Below are positions 42,031 through 51,243 of a stretch of 64,000 bases of DNA, in pieces. Below the pieces are notes generated by a model that did no database searches, had not been told where the DNA came from, and worked only from the letters and a program-made list of their open reading frames with translations. The position numbers and the translations under genes were made by a program. This DNA comes from Ulvibacterium marinum (lineage in GTDB: Bacteria > Bacteroidota > Bacteroidia > Flavobacteriales > Flavobacteriaceae). The stretch lies in the NCBI RefSeq assembly GCF_003626755.1, contig NZ_RBCJ01000001.1, positions 1,178,001-1,242,000 on the forward strand. The letters run 5' to 3'. Each line of letters begins with the position of its first letter. Within the stretch, counting starts at the first letter, position 1.

Positions 42031-43040
42031 TATACGATTTTGGCCTTTATTTTGGAACCGAATCTACGCGGCTTGAAATATTTGTTGATCAGGGGTACAA
42101 AGGCGTTCATAATCAAAATGGCAAAGGATATCCCTTCCGGATAGGATCCGAACAACCGGATGATAACCGTAATTACCCCAATGCCTATGGCAAAAATCAG
42201 CATCCCTTTTTTGGTCACCGGACTGGTCACCAGATCGGTCGCCATATAAAAGGCCCCGAGGATGGCACCTCCGGATAATACATGTATCAAGGGATTGGCA
42301 TACTGTTCTGAATCTGCCCACCAGAAAATCCCGGTCATCAGGGCTAGGGTCCCCAATACGGCTACCGGAATATGCCATGTGATTACTTTTCGGGCGATGA
42401 GGTATAAACCACCCAGGAGTAGGGCTAAGGCTGACATTTCGCCCAGCGATCCGCCGGTAATCCCCAAAAACAGATTGAGATGGGAGGGGAGTTGGGCGCT
42501 CAATTCCGTCATGGTTCCCCCAAATTGAAGCCCGTCCTTGATGATTCCCAAGGTAGTGGCCCCGGTAACGGCATCGGCTAGGGTCGTGTTGTTTTCGACG
42601 GCGGTGGGCCATAAGGTCATCTGTACCGGAAAGGAGACCAAGAGAAATACCCGGCCTACCAAGGCAGGATTAAAGATATTGTACCCCAGACCTCCAAAGG
42701 ACAACTTGGCAATGCCTATGGCTACCAAACTCCCCACAATAATCATCCAAATGGGTAAGCCCGCGGGTAGGTTGAAGGCCAACAAAATTCCGGTAATCAA
42801 AGCGGAACCATCAGCTATGGTGATTTCCGCTTTTAAAAGGTATTTCTGGATCAGATATTCGAACAAGAGACAGGAAACAACGGCCGTTGCCGTGGCAATA
42901 AAGGCATTGATTCCGAACACATACAGCGAGACCAGAAAAGCGGGAACCATGGCAATGACCACATCATACATGATTCGTTTGGAAGTCCGGTCGGAATGTA
43001 CATGGGGTGAGGCGGAGATAACAATAGGAGGGCTATCCAT
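42030..43040 (-). CDS. rnfD: Rnf complex subunit D (membrane, covalent flavin)
   Basis: 336 residues, about nine or ten membrane helices. Flavin attachment loop ADAVTGATTLGIIKDGL (S/T-G-A-T type). ASPHVHSDRTSKRIMYDVVIAMVPA at the start and LGYNIFNPALVGRVFLLVSFPVQMTLWP are conserved in RnfD/NqrB. It is the main ion-translocation subunit. It overlaps rnfG by one base and follows rnfC by 6 bp. Confidence 0.95.
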   Translation of the reverse strand: MDSPPIVISASPHVHSDRTSKRIMYDVVIAMVPAFLVSLYVFGINAFIATATAVVSCLLFEYLIQKYLLKAEITIADGSALITGILLAFNLPAGLPIWMIIVGSLVAIGIAKLSFGGLGYNIFNPALVGRVFLLVSFPVQMTLWPTAVENNTTLADAVTGATTLGIIKDGLQFGGTMTELSAQLPSHLNLFLGITGGSLGEMSALALLLGGLYLIARKVITWHIPVAVLGTLALMTGIFWWADSEQYANPLIHVLSGGAILGAFYMATDLVTSPVTKKGMLIFAIGIGVITVIIRLFGSYPEGISFAILIMNAFVPLINKYFKPRRFGSKIKAKIV

Positions 43041-43046
43041 ACGTTC

Positions 43047-44375
43047 TTAGTTCTTTGAGACGTCCAACTTTTTGACAATACTTTTTCCAAATCGGATGTA
43101 ATCCAAGAGGGGTCTGTGCGAAGGGCATACATAGCTGCACGAACCACATTCTATACAGGTGAGGATATCCTCCTGACCGGCATGCTCGAACATCCCTTTT
43201 TCCGATAGGTTCATCAATAAGTGAGGTTCCAATCCCATGGGACAGACCGATACACATTCGCCACAGCGGATACAGGGTTTGGTCTCGCCCCGGCTAGCCT
43301 CATCCTCGGAAATAACCAATATGCCCGAAGTGCCTTTGGTTACCGGAACATCCGTATTTTTTAGGGCTTTCCCCATCATAGGGCCGCCATTCACAATTTT
43401 ACGGGTACCTTCCGGCATACCGCCCACTTCGGTAATCAGGTCTTTTATAGGCGTCCCTATCTTTACCCAAAAGTTGGAGGCCTTCCCCATTTTCTTGCCC
43501 GTGACTGTTACTACGCGTTCGATTAAAGGCTTGTTATGCTGCACAGCTTGGTAAATGGCAAAAATAGTCCCCACGTTATGCACAATTACACCCACATCCA
43601 ACGGCAATCCATTTTTTGGAACTTCCCGCTTTAACAGCGCCCGGACCAATTGTTTTTCACCACCCTGAGGATATTTTACCTGTAGGGCGGCCACTTGAAT
43701 CTTGGGTTCTTGTAACATCAATTTTTTGAAGGTTTCTATGGCATCCTTCTTGTTGTTTTCAATACCAATGATCGCACGGGGAACGTTTAGGGCATACATC
43801 AAGATTTGAATCCCCATTAAGATTTCTTCGGCCTTTTCCAGCATTAATCTATGGTCTGCCGTCAAATACGGTTCGCATTCCACTCCGTTGATAATCAGGC
43901 AATCGATTTTTTTATCCGCCTTTATATTCAGTTTTACGTGCGAGGGGAAGGTGGCGCCCCCTAGCCCAACGATACCATAATCGGAAATGCGTTGCAATAT
44001 CTCCTGGGGTTCCAATTCGATTTCCTTTTTCAACGGATACTCGGTTTCCACAAAATTGGACGCATTCTTGGCATCCGTCCGGATGACGATACATTGCTTT
44101 TTGTAGCCCGTACTATCTACGATCATATCCAACTTGGTCACGGTCCCGGCCACAGGGGAATGAATATTCGAAGAGACAAATCCACCCGATTTGGCAATGA
44201 CCTGACCTATATCCACTTTATCCTTTCGATCCACCACAATCTCCGCAGGGATTCCTATATGCTGCGCTATAGGCACGTAAACCACTTTGGGTACCGGCAA
44301 TCGTTGTATCGGCTTGGATGAGGTCAACTTGTTCTCTGGAGGATGAATACCTCCTTTTGGGAAGGTCTTAAGCAT
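43047..44375 (-). CDS. rnfC: Rnf complex subunit C (NADH-binding, Fe-S)
   Basis: 442 residues. FPKGGIHPPENKLTSSKPI at the N-terminus, Rossmann-like flavin/NAD part (VGLGGATFPSHVKLN, IINGVECEPYLTADHRLMLE), an SLBB/FeS region and two 4Fe-4S motifs at the C-terminus: CIRCGECVSVCP and CIECGSCSYVCP. Peripheral cytoplasmic subunit where electrons meet NAD(H). It overlaps rnfB by 8 bp. C-terminal RnfC tail repeats with QxxR seen in Gammaproteobacteria are absent, as in Bacteroidetes. Confidence 0.95.
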   Translation of the reverse strand: MLKTFPKGGIHPPENKLTSSKPIQRLPVPKVVYVPIAQHIGIPAEIVVDRKDKVDIGQVIAKSGGFVSSNIHSPVAGTVTKLDMIVDSTGYKKQCIVIRTDAKNASNFVETEYPLKKEIELEPQEILQRISDYGIVGLGGATFPSHVKLNIKADKKIDCLIINGVECEPYLTADHRLMLEKAEEILMGIQILMYALNVPRAIIGIENNKKDAIETFKKLMLQEPKIQVAALQVKYPQGGEKQLVRALLKREVPKNGLPLDVGVIVHNVGTIFAIYQAVQHNKPLIERVVTVTGKKMGKASNFWVKIGTPIKDLITEVGGMPEGTRKIVNGGPMMGKALKNTDVPVTKGTSGILVISEDEASRGETKPCIRCGECVSVCPMGLEPHLLMNLSEKGMFEHAGQEDILTCIECGSCSYVCPSHRPLLDYIRFGKSIVKKLDVSKN

Positions 44376-45258
44376 GGTCTATCAGATTAACCGATTTCAC
44401 TTCCGCTCCTTGGTCAACTTCTACTTTTTTTACCTTTTTCTTGGGGAAATTGGTCTCAATGATGGAATCGGTAGGGCAGACCGGAACGCATTTTCTACAA
44501 AGGGTGCAATACTCCGGATCAATATAGGCGAGATTGTTCACCATGGTAATGGCTTCCTTGGGACAGATATCGAAACATTTGGAACAACCTATACAGGCCA
44601 CGGAACATGCTTTTCTGGCAATGCCGCCCTTGTCCTCGTTGAGACATCCTACAAAAATTTTAAGGTCCCGTTTGTGCTTGGGGCGCATTTCAATGATGTC
44701 CCTTGGGCAGGCCTCGGCACACATACCACAAGAGGTACATTTATCGGTGATGACCACGGGTAAACCTGTAGTCTCGTCCATATACATGGCATTGAACTTA
44801 CAGACCGCTACACAGTCCCCATCGCCCAAACATCCATACTGGCAATCCGTTTCACCACTGTAGATCAAGGCGGAAATCGCGCAGGATTTCGGTCCTTGAA
44901 ATTCACTGGTTTTGGGTCGTACATCGCAAGCACCCTGACAGCGTACCACGGCAACCGTGGGGTCTTTTTCCGCCACTTCTTTGCCCAAAGCCTCGGATAC
45001 CAATTGCATAACATCATTCCCCCCAACAGGGCAGAACAAATCGGATATGTCATCCGTATCAACCAATTTTTCAGCGAAGGCTTTGCATCCCGGAGAACCG
45101 CATCCGGCACAATTGGCGGCGGGGAGCAAATCTTCCACTTCGGCAATCAAAGGGTTTTCATATACGTAAAACTTTTTGGAGACGACATAGAGCACCATAG
45201 CCGCCGTTACCCCTAGGGATGCCAGTAAAAGAACGCTATAGATTATGGAGTACGTCAT
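44368..45258 (-). CDS. rnfB: Rnf complex subunit B (ferredoxin-like, 4Fe-4S)
   Basis: 296 residues. N-terminal membrane anchor (SIIYSVLLLASLGVTAAMVLYVV), then CAGCGSPGCKAFAEKL cluster domain and a ferredoxin domain with CTSCGMCAEACP, CIGCSKCFDICP and CTLCRKCVPVCP, plus CQYGCLGDGDCVAVCKF. This multi-cluster form is typical of Bacteroidetes RnfB and takes electrons from reduced ferredoxin. It follows the rseC-like gene by 4 bp. The number of clusters (about six) exceeds that of the short proteobacterial RnfB. Confidence 0.95.
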   Translation of the reverse strand: MTYSIIYSVLLLASLGVTAAMVLYVVSKKFYVYENPLIAEVEDLLPAANCAGCGSPGCKAFAEKLVDTDDISDLFCPVGGNDVMQLVSEALGKEVAEKDPTVAVVRCQGACDVRPKTSEFQGPKSCAISALIYSGETDCQYGCLGDGDCVAVCKFNAMYMDETTGLPVVITDKCTSCGMCAEACPRDIIEMRPKHKRDLKIFVGCLNEDKGGIARKACSVACIGCSKCFDICPKEAITMVNNLAYIDPEYCTLCRKCVPVCPTDSIIETNFPKKKVKKVEVDQGAEVKSVNLIDHA

Positions 45259-45262
45259 GCTA

Positions 45263-45694
45263 TTACACTTTTAGGATTGAAATTTTAAAGGCCTCGGTAA
45301 ACACGTTCTTTAGCAAATAAAGGAAGAGGTAGTAGGGGACCAAGATCGAGAGCGATAGTAGCCCGGCCATCCATTCCTGTAGAAATCCCGAAGCGATCCA
45401 TAAGGTGGCTATCACCAAAACAAAGGGAAATACATAGGCCCAAAAGACGGCCTTAAGGCCGGTTTCCTTTTTAAGGACCACGGCTACGGGCTCATTTATG
45501 GAAAAGGCCTCTTTGGAATCGGAGACTACCACTTCCTTGGAGCCAGAATCCGCAATTCCACAGGTCCCTTTGGCACGGCAGGACTCACAATGGACATTTT
45601 CGTCCAAGGAAACGGTCAGTGAATTCCGTTCAATTCTGGATATCTTCCCAAAATGGATAAAGGTATCGTTCGCTGTCGGTGCCGTATTCATCAT
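45263..45694 (-). CDS. rseC: RseC-family protein (Rnf-associated SoxR-reducing type)
   Basis: 143 residues from the ATG at 45694 (or 45691). The frame reaches 45712 but the predicted transcription start of the promoter (~45711) excludes that. FGKISRIERNSLTVSLDENVHCESCRAKGTCGIADSGSKEVVV is the RseC Cys-rich N-terminal motif (CxxC...C), then two membrane helices (VFWAYVFPFVLVIATLWIASGFL, LLSLSILVPYYLFLYLL). It heads the rnf operon, as in Bacteroides. The family is thought to act with Rnf in reducing SoxR; here it may help Rnf assembly. Confidence 0.9.
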   Translation of the reverse strand: MMNTAPTANDTFIHFGKISRIERNSLTVSLDENVHCESCRAKGTCGIADSGSKEVVVSDSKEAFSINEPVAVVLKKETGLKAVFWAYVFPFVLVIATLWIASGFLQEWMAGLLSLSILVPYYLFLYLLKNVFTEAFKISILKV

Positions 45695-45717
45695 CACATA
45701 CTTTAGCTGCATTAGGG

Positions 45718-45760
45718 TAAAAATAGAAGAAATGCCCCACCTATTTTATGACATATGTCA
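45718..45760 (-). promoter_or_regulatory. rseC-rnf promoter: palindrome TGACATATGTCA plus TATTTTTA -7
   Basis: Palindrome at 45749-45760, minus-strand -7 TATTTTTA at 45725-45718, 23 nt between. The -7 octamer is the same as at nifJ. Expected transcription start ~45711, 17 bp before the rseC ATG at 45694. Confidence 0.8.
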
Positions 45761-45942
45761 GGTATTGGGTGTGAGAATAGTTGATTGCTAATCAATACTT
45801 TAGAAAACCGGAACAAGCAGTACATCTTTTGGGGAATCGCGAAATAAGCGTATGGCATGCAAGTGCCAACAGCCTCGATTTTTTTACGCATTAATTAGTA
45901 TTTCACGGATAAGACATTTATTTTCATCCCAAATCTTTAGGA

Positions 45943-48129
45943 ATGAAATACCAACTTCTTTCTATTCTTTGTTTCGTCGGCATGGTTTCTTGTAAGACTG
46001 AAACCACCACTGATTCTGAAGTATCACAATGGCAGGCCCAAGCCGAAAACATTAGCATTATTCGTGATGACTTTGGCGTGCCCCATATTTATGGAAAAAC
46101 GGATGCCGATGCGGTTTTTGGACTGCTTTATGCGCAATGTGAGGACGACTTTTACCGGGTAGAACAGAACTATATCTGGGCCACGGGCCGGCTTGCTGAG
46201 GTGGAGGGCAAAGAAGCTTTATACAGTGATCTAAGGGCCAAGTTGTTTATGACCGAGGAAGAGGCCAAGGCGAACTATGAGGAAAGTCCGGAATGGCTAA
46301 AAAAACTCTGCAATGCCTTTGCGGACGGAATCAATTATTACCTGTATACCCATCCCGAGGTTGAACCTAAGTTGTTGACCCGTTTTGAACCTTGGATGCC
46401 CATGTACTTTAGTGAAGGCTCCATTGGTGGCGATATTGAACGGATTTCCACTGAAGAAATCAAGGTGTTCTATGAAAGTAGTATGGAAATTCCAGAGGTA
46501 GAGGAATTGGAGATGAATAAAAAGGAGGCGATGGCCGAACCTCAGGGATCAAATGGGATTGCCATATCCGGAGCGTTGACCCAATCAGGGAATCCCCTGT
46601 TATTGATCAATCCGCATACCTCATTTTACTTTCGGGGCGAGGTTCATGTGGTTAGTGAAGAAGGACTTGATGCGTACGGTGCAGTTACCTGGGGCCAGTT
46701 TTTTGTATATCAGGGATTCAATGAAAAGACCGGATGGATGCATACCAGTACCTATACCGATGTGCTGGACGAGTTTAAGGAAACCCTGGTTAGGATGAAT
46801 GACCAATTGTTCTATCAATATGGTGAGGAATTGCGTCCCGTAAAAACTTCTGAAATCATCCTAAAATATAAGGAGGGTGATGGTATTAAAGAAAAGTCAT
46901 TTCCCGCCTACCATACACATCATGGGCCTATAACCCATATGGAGGATGGGCTGTGGACGGCCACTGCCATGATGTGGGAACCGGTGAAGGCCCTGGAGCA
47001 ATCCTATATCCGTACAAAACAAATTGGATACCAAGGTTTTCGAAAGATGATGGATATCCGGACGAACTCTTCCAACAATACCGTATATGCCGATGCGGAA
47101 GGAAACATTGCCTACTTTCATGGAAACTTCATTCCAAAACGGGATACACGCTTTGATTATACCAAGCCCGTAGATGGCAGGAATCCCAAAACCGATTGGC
47201 AAGGACTTCATACGGTAGATGAAAATATACTGGTGCTCAATCCGGCGAATGGCTGGATACAAAACTGCAACTCTACGCCTTATACCGCTGCTTTGGAACA
47301 CGGTCCAAAACGGGAAAATTACCCAAAATACATGTCCCTGGACCGGGAAAACTTTCGTGGGGTACATGCCATTGGCCTGTTAAAGGATAGAAAAGGATAT
47401 ACTTTGGATAGTCTCATAAAATTGGCGCATGATCCTTATCTGCCTGCTTTCGAGGCATTGATTCCCGGCCTGATCGAAGCGAGTGATGGCATCACTCGAC
47501 CTACCGAGGCCTTTGCTTCGGCTATAAACGTACTTCGCGAATGGGATTATACGACTTCAAAGGAATCCGTGGCCATGACATTGGCGCACTATTACGGTAC
47601 ACTGTATTTGGAACAAGGTAATCGCCCCAATGGGCTTGGCGGAATGGAATTAATAAACTATTTCGGAAGTAGTTCGCCAAAAGGAGAACGGATATCCATT
47701 TTTACTGCAGTCTTGGACCGTTTAACAACGGATTTTGGTATCTGGAACATACCTTGGGGGGAGGTTAACCGCTACCAGCGACTGAACGGGGATATTTATC
47801 AAGCTTTTGATGACGACAAGCCCAGTATTCCCATCGGTTTTGCTTCGGGGAGATGGGGTGCGTTGGCAGCGTATGGCGCACGTTATGACAACAACACAAA
47901 AAAAATCTATGGTACTCGAGGGAACAGTTTTGTTGCCGTTGTTGAGTTTGGGGATACGGTAAAGGCAAAAAGTATCCTAGCCGGGGGCCAAAGCGGAGAC
48001 CCCAATTCCCCTCATTTTGGTGATCAAGCATTGCCGTATGCCAATGTGGAATGGAAAGATGTGGCGTATTATAAGGAGGACGTGCTAAAAAGAGCGAAGG
48101 AGACTTATAAGCCCGGGTCAAGGGAGTGA
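45943..48129 (+). CDS. Penicillin acylase-family lipoprotein (Ntn hydrolase)
   Basis: 728 residues. Lipobox FVGMVSC (Cys 17). The sequence then has the Ntn layout: RDDFGVPHIYGKTDADAVFGLLYAQCEDDFYRVEQ in the alpha part and a nucleophile Ser203 in PQGSNGIAISG after which the beta subunit starts, with LINPHTSFYFRGEVHVVSEEG following. Such enzymes cut amide bonds of acylated amines or acyl-homoserine lactones; this group includes AHL acylases. The substrate is unknown here, and lipid anchoring suggests action at the cell envelope. Divergent from the rnf operon. Confidence 0.88.
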   Translation: MKYQLLSILCFVGMVSCKTETTTDSEVSQWQAQAENISIIRDDFGVPHIYGKTDADAVFGLLYAQCEDDFYRVEQNYIWATGRLAEVEGKEALYSDLRAKLFMTEEEAKANYEESPEWLKKLCNAFADGINYYLYTHPEVEPKLLTRFEPWMPMYFSEGSIGGDIERISTEEIKVFYESSMEIPEVEELEMNKKEAMAEPQGSNGIAISGALTQSGNPLLLINPHTSFYFRGEVHVVSEEGLDAYGAVTWGQFFVYQGFNEKTGWMHTSTYTDVLDEFKETLVRMNDQLFYQYGEELRPVKTSEIILKYKEGDGIKEKSFPAYHTHHGPITHMEDGLWTATAMMWEPVKALEQSYIRTKQIGYQGFRKMMDIRTNSSNNTVYADAEGNIAYFHGNFIPKRDTRFDYTKPVDGRNPKTDWQGLHTVDENILVLNPANGWIQNCNSTPYTAALEHGPKRENYPKYMSLDRENFRGVHAIGLLKDRKGYTLDSLIKLAHDPYLPAFEALIPGLIEASDGITRPTEAFASAINVLREWDYTTSKESVAMTLAHYYGTLYLEQGNRPNGLGGMELINYFGSSSPKGERISIFTAVLDRLTTDFGIWNIPWGEVNRYQRLNGDIYQAFDDDKPSIPIGFASGRWGALAAYGARYDNNTKKIYGTRGNSFVAVVEFGDTVKAKSILAGGQSGDPNSPHFGDQALPYANVEWKDVAYYKEDVLKRAKETYKPGSRE

Positions 48130-48263
48130 TGTTTAAATGTGCCTATGGTGTTTAGTGTAACAATTTGAAAATGTTTGATTTGAAGATTTGACTCTTGGAA
48201 TTTGATATTTGTGATTTGGAAATTTAACCAAAGCAAAGGATTGATTGCCAACTATGGACCGTT

Positions 48264-48920
48264 CTACTCTTTCGTGATAATAAGCGTTGCTTTGGAGCCG
48301 GCGGACAGTAACCATTTATTGGAATAAATCAATTGTCCTTGATCGTCATATACATCCACCTGTGCCGTATTTGGTGGTGACGAACCTACGTTTAGCGCTT
48401 CAAAATCCAATTTGTTGAAACCCTTTTGCAAGTCTATGTTTACTCCTTTAAAGGAGCCGGTAAGTAATACATTAGGGTCTATCACTTGGTCGTTCAGGTA
48501 AATCTTGACTCGATCACCATCTACGAATTCGTGGTCTCTGCAGATAACACCTACAAATTTTCCGTTACTTTTTACATCGCCCATGTACATATCTCCAAAA
48601 TGTTCCTTGGAACCCTCCTTTGGTTTTCTTGGGCCTACTTTGGGATCTATTTTCATCCCATGCCCAGCTTGAACCAGTTCCCGATCCGGCAACATTTTTA
48701 CCGGGTTATTTGATAGGGAATCCATAAGGTTTGATTCCGGCTTGTCGTCTATAATGGAAGGAATATTGAGTATACTGCTCTGACTGGGCTTTCCAATGGG
48801 GTCTATTTTGTTCGCTGCTTCAATTTTCAGTGGTTTTTGGGTAGGAATATCCGTTTGGGCATACATTAAAGAAGAAGCCAACCCAAGGAAACACAGTACA
48901 AAAATCGGTTTTAGCTGCAT
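48264..48920 (-). CDS. Hypothetical secreted protein
   Basis: 218 residues. Signal peptide MQLKPIFVLCFLGLASSLMYAQ. The middle is polar and low in complexity (TQKPLKIEAANKIDPIGKPSQ), followed from ~110 by a compact beta-rich domain with KFVGVICRDHEFVDGDRVKIYLNDQVIDPNV and FNKLDFEALNVGSSPPNTAQVDVYDDQGQLIYSNKWLLSAGSKATLIITKE, an immunoglobulin-like sandwich that I recall from flavobacterial secreted proteins. No T9SS tail motif is present. Function not known. Transcribed from its own promoter element at 48946-48953. Confidence 0.7.
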   Translation of the reverse strand: MQLKPIFVLCFLGLASSLMYAQTDIPTQKPLKIEAANKIDPIGKPSQSSILNIPSIIDDKPESNLMDSLSNNPVKMLPDRELVQAGHGMKIDPKVGPRKPKEGSKEHFGDMYMGDVKSNGKFVGVICRDHEFVDGDRVKIYLNDQVIDPNVLLTGSFKGVNIDLQKGFNKLDFEALNVGSSPPNTAQVDVYDDQGQLIYSNKWLLSAGSKATLIITKE

Positions 48921-48945
48921 AGTACTATCCTCGATAAATACGAAA

Positions 48946-48953
48946 TAAAGATA
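48946..48953 (-). promoter_or_regulatory. -7 promoter element of the 218-aa secreted protein gene
   Basis: Minus-strand TATCTTTA, one base off TAnnTTTG, 26 bp before the ATG at 48920. Confidence 0.45.
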
Positions 48954-48986
48954 ACAAATACCCTGCCATAGGGGCTTAAAGCGGTG

Positions 48987-49730
48987 TTAAATTCCAAAAT
49001 ATTCGATGACCGTATCGGCTATCAATCGGTGTCCTTTTGTATTGGGATGAATGGGGTCCGTATCATAGCAATCTGCCCTATTTTTGTATAGGGGGGTGTT
49101 AATATCCACTACGCCCATGACCGATCCATGATGGAAATCCAAAACAATTTTCTTAAACTCCTGGAGTACTTCCTCGTCGTATTTTGGATATGGATTCCGA
49201 TACCCATAGCTGGTTTCCTGCGTGTTGGGAGAAATAGGAGCAACATCCAGGACCAAAGGGGGAGGGGTTAAAAGTATGGCCGTAATATTCCTTTGTTTTA
49301 TTTTTTCCAAAAAGGTGTAAATGCCGGTTTTGTAGCTATCAAAAAGTGCTTGGGAAGGAGGGCCATAAATGCCACAGTTAATGCCATAACAAAAGGTGAT
49401 GATATCCACCGGCTCATTATCCAATAGGGTATCCAGGCGTTCAAACAGGTAGGGTCTGGGGCCGGGATGGTGTTCTTCCGTAAGGCCGGTAACGGTTTCA
49501 CTACTTTTGCCCCAATTCCCGAATTTAAGGCTCATTTCCGGGTGGTTCGCTGTGTAGTGTTTTTGTAACAATTCCACATAACCTTGCTTGTTCCCGTAGG
49601 TAATACTATCACCTAAACAGCCGATTACTTGATTTTTTTTAAGCGTAGGTCTACTGTTGGAAAGGCAACCCAAAAAGGAGCTGCCCATAAGAACGATGGA
49701 GGAATGGGCTAAAAATCGTCTTCTATCCAT
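48987..49730 (-). CDS. SGNH/GDSL-family hydrolase
   Basis: 247 residues. N-terminus MDRRRFLAHSSIVLMGSSFLGC is a Tat-like RRRF signal with a lipobox (SSFLGC, Cys 22), so it is exported and probably lipidated. Block I GCLGDSITYGNKQGYVE contains the nucleophile Ser (GDSIT), block III is FCYGINCG, and DPIHPNTKGHRLIADTV has the Asp-x-x-His pair. These are the SGNH blocks of esterases and carbohydrate deacetylases. Next to a BNR_4/PL-like protein and an esterase it may remove acetyl or other esters from a polysaccharide. Confidence 0.88.
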   Translation of the reverse strand: MDRRRFLAHSSIVLMGSSFLGCLSNSRPTLKKNQVIGCLGDSITYGNKQGYVELLQKHYTANHPEMSLKFGNWGKSSETVTGLTEEHHPGPRPYLFERLDTLLDNEPVDIITFCYGINCGIYGPPSQALFDSYKTGIYTFLEKIKQRNITAILLTPPPLVLDVAPISPNTQETSYGYRNPYPKYDEEVLQEFKKIVLDFHHGSVMGVVDINTPLYKNRADCYDTDPIHPNTKGHRLIADTVIEYFGI

Positions 49731-49749
49731 TAATAGGTAAGGTTAAGAT

Positions 49750-49757
49750 CAAAAATA
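49750..49757 (-). promoter_or_regulatory. -7 promoter element of the SGNH hydrolase gene
   Basis: Minus-strand TATTTTTG fits TAnnTTTG, about 20 bp before the ATG at 49730. It lies in the gap between the BNR_4-like gene and the SGNH gene, so the latter can be transcribed alone. Confidence 0.5.
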
Positions 49758-49808
49758 GAAATTACGCCAATCAAATGAAATAGGGACGAGGATAAAAAAT
49801 GACTTTTA

Positions 49809-51221
49809 TTAATTATGAGATTTTATGGGCTTTTCAGTATTGGCATTCATGGTATAGGGTAATTTATAAATAGTACCATTAAAATCCCCAAAGAAAAGCT
49901 CGGACTTACCGAATTTTTGAGGATCTCCATTCGCCCAAAAGAACTGGAAGGGTGCTTTTGCCCGTATAGGCCTTCGAACATAGGAGTGGTTCCATGGACT
50001 GGAACTGGTGATTTGTTTTTCCTTTTTCCAATGTTCTCCTTTATCCCTTGATATCCAGACGGCAATCTCCCCGCCAGTGCCATACTTTTGGGGACCTGGT
50101 TCCGTAGGGCCCACTATTTTCCAGCTATCCTTTTCGAGATACAGACTGCCCATATCATAATTATGATCGGAACTGCACACTACGGTCGTTTCCCAGTTTT
50201 TGCCCGTCCACTTAGTAATGCGCCATTCATAGGGCCTGTTTTTGGGTCCGGGCTCGTGGCCATTACTGGTTATATATAACAGAATAGGATGACCGTTTTG
50301 ATCAAACCGCATATCCTTTAAGTAGACATTTTTCTTCTGGGAGTCATAATCTATTACCCTGGCGGGGCTGTCAATACTATGAATGGGAAGCAAAAGGGTA
50401 TATTGCTGAACCGTGGTCCAGGTTTTTCCATTGTCCTCACTTTGAAGGTAGTATAGGTCTGTTCGGGCATCAGGATGGCCATTATTGTGACGGTTAAAAA
50501 AAGTAGCGAGTTTTTCACCTCCTTTGAAGGAACTGCTGACCTGATAATGACCGCTACGGTTATTTTCACCGGATGGGATTCCAGCCAGTTTTTGGGTAGG
50601 GGACCATTCCGTTCCGTTGGTGCTGGTTTCAAAATAGAGTTCTCGGACGCCGGTGTATTTGGTAAAAAAATGAAAAAATCCTGTATCCGTATGCCATACC
50701 TGTGGATAGGTGAATTCTTCTTCAGCTACCATTTCGAACTTTTCGATAGACAAGGGCTCTGTACTTCGCAACTTAATGCCTTTACGTTTTGTTCCACGAC
50801 CACTGACAAATACCCAAATATGATCATCATCACCCATGTAAATTACAGGATTGTCATGCGGGTCGTCCACGTCCATTTTGTCATAGACTACCGTGGGTTT
50901 GTTTACCGTTAAGGTCTTATGGTCAAAAGAGCCGATCATACAAAGTAAATGTCTTTTATCCTCGCTGGGCGTGCCACCATATACGAAAAAGGTTTTATCA
51001 GCTTTTGGGGAATAGACCGCCAGTGGAATGTGCTTTGCGGTATAGGTGCCCAGACCTCCCGAGTATTTATCGCCATAGGTATATTTTTGGTTCAGTTCAA
51101 ACCAAATACCCCGATAACCATTTATTTTGGTATTTCTTAAATCCAGGGTGTCCTGAGAGAGAAGCAGGTTGCCAAAAAATAGAAATACGGTAAGAAAAAC
51201 GGAAAACCTACATGATATCAT
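49809..51221 (-). CDS. BNR_4-family secreted protein (possible PL24/PL25-type polysaccharide lyase)
   Basis: 470 residues with a signal peptide (MISCRFSVFLTVFLFFGNLLLSQ). NGYRGIWFELNQKYTYGDKYSGGLGTYTAKHIPLAVYSP, TFFVYGG, HLLCMIGSFDHKTLTV, DDPHDNPVIYMGDDDHIWVFVSGRGTKRKG and SGHYQVSSSFKG are typical of the BNR_4 seven-bladed propeller. From memory the GYRGIW and DPHDNP features are shared with PL24/PL25 ulvan lyases and related glucuronan-type lyases; catalytic His/Tyr/Arg are likely among HTDTGFFHF, HNNGHPDAR and YGTGGEIAVW. Whether it is a lyase is inference. It is followed by an esterase-type gene and SGNH hydrolase, fitting breakdown of an esterified algal polysaccharide. Confidence 0.8.
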   Translation of the reverse strand: MISCRFSVFLTVFLFFGNLLLSQDTLDLRNTKINGYRGIWFELNQKYTYGDKYSGGLGTYTAKHIPLAVYSPKADKTFFVYGGTPSEDKRHLLCMIGSFDHKTLTVNKPTVVYDKMDVDDPHDNPVIYMGDDDHIWVFVSGRGTKRKGIKLRSTEPLSIEKFEMVAEEEFTYPQVWHTDTGFFHFFTKYTGVRELYFETSTNGTEWSPTQKLAGIPSGENNRSGHYQVSSSFKGGEKLATFFNRHNNGHPDARTDLYYLQSEDNGKTWTTVQQYTLLLPIHSIDSPARVIDYDSQKKNVYLKDMRFDQNGHPILLYITSNGHEPGPKNRPYEWRITKWTGKNWETTVVCSSDHNYDMGSLYLEKDSWKIVGPTEPGPQKYGTGGEIAVWISRDKGEHWKKEKQITSSSPWNHSYVRRPIRAKAPFQFFWANGDPQKFGKSELFFGDFNGTIYKLPYTMNANTEKPIKSHN

Positions 51222-51243
51222 TGGCTACATTGAAGCATTATAC

